Part shown: positions 5,801 through 7,044 of the stretch, piece after piece
How positions within the stretch are numbered: the stretch's first letter is position 1
Layout of the letters: each line of letters opens with the position of its first letter
NCBI GenBank assembly: GCA_003558415.1
Contig: PWLT01000262.1
Span: 1-7,044, forward strand
Source: Hyphomicrobiales bacterium
GTDB lineage: Bacteria > Pseudomonadota > Alphaproteobacteria > Rhodobacterales > Rhodobacteraceae
Length of the DNA stretch: 7,044 bases
Reading direction: 5' to 3'
Made by a program: the position numbers and the translations under genes
The notes under the pieces: generated by a model
What the model was told of the DNA's origin: nothing
The model's input: only the letters and a program-made list of their open reading frames with translations
Database searches by the model: none

Positions 5801-6898
5801 CTATAGCCGCGCCGGGTTCGGGCTTCCAGCCCGGTTTTCGCCGGTCTCCACCTCGGGCTGCGCCGCATCGACCGCGGCAAGCGCTGCCTCCAGCAGCTCC
5901 ACCCCCGCACCGGGACGGCTCGCCCCCTCGGAGAGCGCACGCCGCCAGCCGCGCGCCCCGGGCCGGCCCGCGAAGAGCCCGAGCATGTGCCGCGTGACCG
6001 CATGGAGCCGCCCGCCCTGCGAAAGATGCCGCGCGATATAGGGCTTCATGCACGCGACCACCTCCGCGCGCGACGGCGCGGCCTCGTCCGTGCCCCAGAT
6101 CGCCGCATCCGCCCCGGCCAGGACATCAAAGGGCGTGTGATAGGCCGCCCGGCCCAGCATCACCCCGTCGAGGCCCTGCGCAAGGAAATCCTGTGCCGCC
6201 TCAAGCGATCCGATGCCGCCATTGATGGAGATATGCAGATCGGGAAAGGCGCGCTTCATCTCCACCACCAGCATGTGGTCGAGCGGAGGAACCTCGCGGT
6301 TCTCCTTGGGGCTGAGCCCTTGCAGCCAGGCCTTGCGCGCATGAATGATCACCCGGCGCACGCCGGTTTCCCTGACGCGTTCCAGAAATGCCGGCAGCAC
6401 CTCATGCGGGTCCTGATCGTCAACACCGATACGGCATTTCACGGTGATCTCCGCGCGCGTGGCCGCCCGCATCTCGGCCAGGCACTCAGCCACCAGCGCG
6501 GGGCGCGTCATCAGTACCGCGCCGAAACAGCCCGACTGCACCCTGTCGGAGGGACAGCCGATATTGAGATTGACCTCCCGATAGCCCTCCTCGGCGCAGA
6601 TCCGCGCGGCCTGCGCCAGCTCGCCGGGATCGGCGCCGCCCAACTGCACCGCCAGCGGGTGCTCGCGCGGGTCATGGGCCAGCAGATGGCGCGCGCCCCC
6701 ACGCACGAGCGCCGCGGCGGCCATCATCTCTGTGTAGAGAAGCGCGTGCCGCGTGAGTTGACGGTGAAAGAACCGGCAATGGCGGTCGGTCCAGTCCATC
6801 ATCGGCGCGACGGAGAGCCTGGATGCCGTCCTCAGATCGATTTTCACGGGGGCATCATACATCGTCAAAGGGCCTGTCGGTTCCCGATCCGCTGGCAT
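5801..6898 (-). CDS. dusA: tRNA-dihydrouridine synthase A
   Basis: This FMN- and NADPH-dependent enzyme reduces uridine to dihydrouridine in the tRNA D-loop; DusA acts on U20/U20a. The 365-residue frame matches the DusA subgroup closely: SVAPMMDWTDRHCR (29-42), LLYTEMM (53-59), QLGGADP (85-91), NLNIGCPSDRVQSG (110-123) with catalytic Cys115, VKCRIGVDD (153-161), the DusA hallmark HARKAWLQGLSPKENRE (186-202), SINGGI (224-229) and GVMLGRAAY (245-253). The last 25 or so residues are a low-complexity tail. The start is uncertain: ATG at 6898 has no good ribosome site, and the in-frame ATG at 6862 (residue 13), giving a 353-residue protein, is equally plausible because conserved sequence begins only at about residue 27. 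The TauE-like gene follows. Confidence 0.95.
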   Translation of the reverse strand: MPADREPTGPLTMYDAPVKIDLRTASRLSVAPMMDWTDRHCRFFHRQLTRHALLYTEMMAAAALVRGGARHLLAHDPREHPLAVQLGGADPGELAQAARICAEEGYREVNLNIGCPSDRVQSGCFGAVLMTRPALVAECLAEMRAATRAEITVKCRIGVDDQDPHEVLPAFLERVRETGVRRVIIHARKAWLQGLSPKENREVPPLDHMLVVEMKRAFPDLHISINGGIGSLEAAQDFLAQGLDGVMLGRAAYHTPFDVLAGADAAIWGTDEAAPSRAEVVACMKPYIARHLSQGGRLHAVTRHMLGLFAGRPGARGWRRALSEGASRPGAGVELLEAALAAVDAAQPEVETGENRAGSPNPARL

Positions 6899-7044
6899 TG
6901 GCGCGGCACGCGTATCGTGTCACGGTTACTGCGGGCTGTCTCGCTCGGTTATCAAGCTCCCGAACCGCTCGCCCTGTCGAACGGCTCGGGGCGAAAGGGG
7001 CATCCCGCTCGGCTCGCCCGCGCCCCATGTCATGAAAGGTCGCG
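6899..7044. other. Region upstream of dusA, no supported gene
   Basis: I see no convincing coding sequence in these 146 bp. The frame open on the plus strand (6823-7035) mostly overlaps dusA antisense and has arginine/serine-rich, unfamily-like translation. A promoter for dusA should lie here. A TTGATA on the minus strand (6955-6950) is a possible -35 box, but no good -10 follows at the right distance. An ATG at 7032 at the extreme right edge has too little sequence after it to judge. Confidence 0.5.
6959..6990. repeat. Near-perfect 11-bp direct repeat with hairpin potential upstream of dusA
   Basis: CGAACCGCTCG (6961-6971) recurs as CGAACGGCTCG (6978-6988), 10 of 11 bases identical and 17 bp apart. 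The same stretch can fold: 6959-6967 pairs with 6982-6990, nine positions with one mismatch, which becomes a G-U pair in a leftward transcript. No T-run follows. It could be an operator, a leader structure or chance in GC-rich sequence. Confidence 0.3.

Noticed and set aside
5023..5997. A 324-codon plus-strand frame rich in His, Arg and Gln.
   Set aside because: It is antisense to the TauE-like gene and the end of dusA, crosses their gap, and has a composition expected of an antisense frame.
1..7044. Mobile elements, CRISPR arrays, tRNA/rRNA genes, toxin-antitoxin or defence systems.
   Set aside because: I saw no transposase or integrase frame, no regularly spaced repeats, no tRNA-like arms, and all substantial minus- or plus-strand genes are accounted for by common families.

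Overview
This is a GC-rich window (I estimate the mid-60s percent G+C by eye) with dense, short-spaced genes and strong codon bias. It reads like chromosomal DNA of an alphaproteobacterium, most likely of the Rhodobacterales/Roseobacter type. That assignment rests on overall gene character (polyamine-type ABC operon with a divergent LysR regulator, DusA, TauE-like permease) and is an inference, since there is no rRNA or marker gene to settle it.

Left block (1-3854, minus strand): a four-gene ABC importer operon of the polyamine/opine/PotABCD-like family, transcribed leftwards in the order permease (PotB-like), permease (PotC-like), periplasmic binding protein with a twin-arginine signal, then ATPase (PotA-like). 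The ATPase is cut by the left window edge after 297 codons. The two permease genes overlap by one base. The binding-protein gene follows 38 bp later with a strong ribosome binding site. A 112-bp gap with two GC-rich hairpins separates it from the ATPase gene.

Centre (3855-3964 and 3965-4918): a short AT-rich divergent control region, then a LysR-type regulator on the plus strand. The arrangement suggests that this regulator controls itself and the transporter. The -10-like element lies almost on the regulator's ATG and no Shine-Dalgarno sequence is visible, so its mRNA may be leaderless.

Right block (4933-6898, minus strand): dusA (tRNA dihydrouridine synthase), followed 37 bp later by a TauE/SafE-family membrane permease that converges on the LysR gene with only 14 bp between the stop codons. 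The rightmost 146 bp (6899-7044) hold no convincing gene, only a short near-perfect direct repeat/hairpin.

Working together: the ABC proteins should form one importer, in which the binding protein captures a small, probably cationic or amino-compound ligand in the periplasm, two permeases form the channel and an ATPase dimer drives it. The ligand cannot be fixed from sequence, and some pocket positions seem to differ from E. coli PotD. DusA and the TauE-like protein have no evident functional link to the importer. I found no mobile element, CRISPR array, RNA gene or clearly novel system. The window is mostly ordinary, with a few regulatory details worth a second look.
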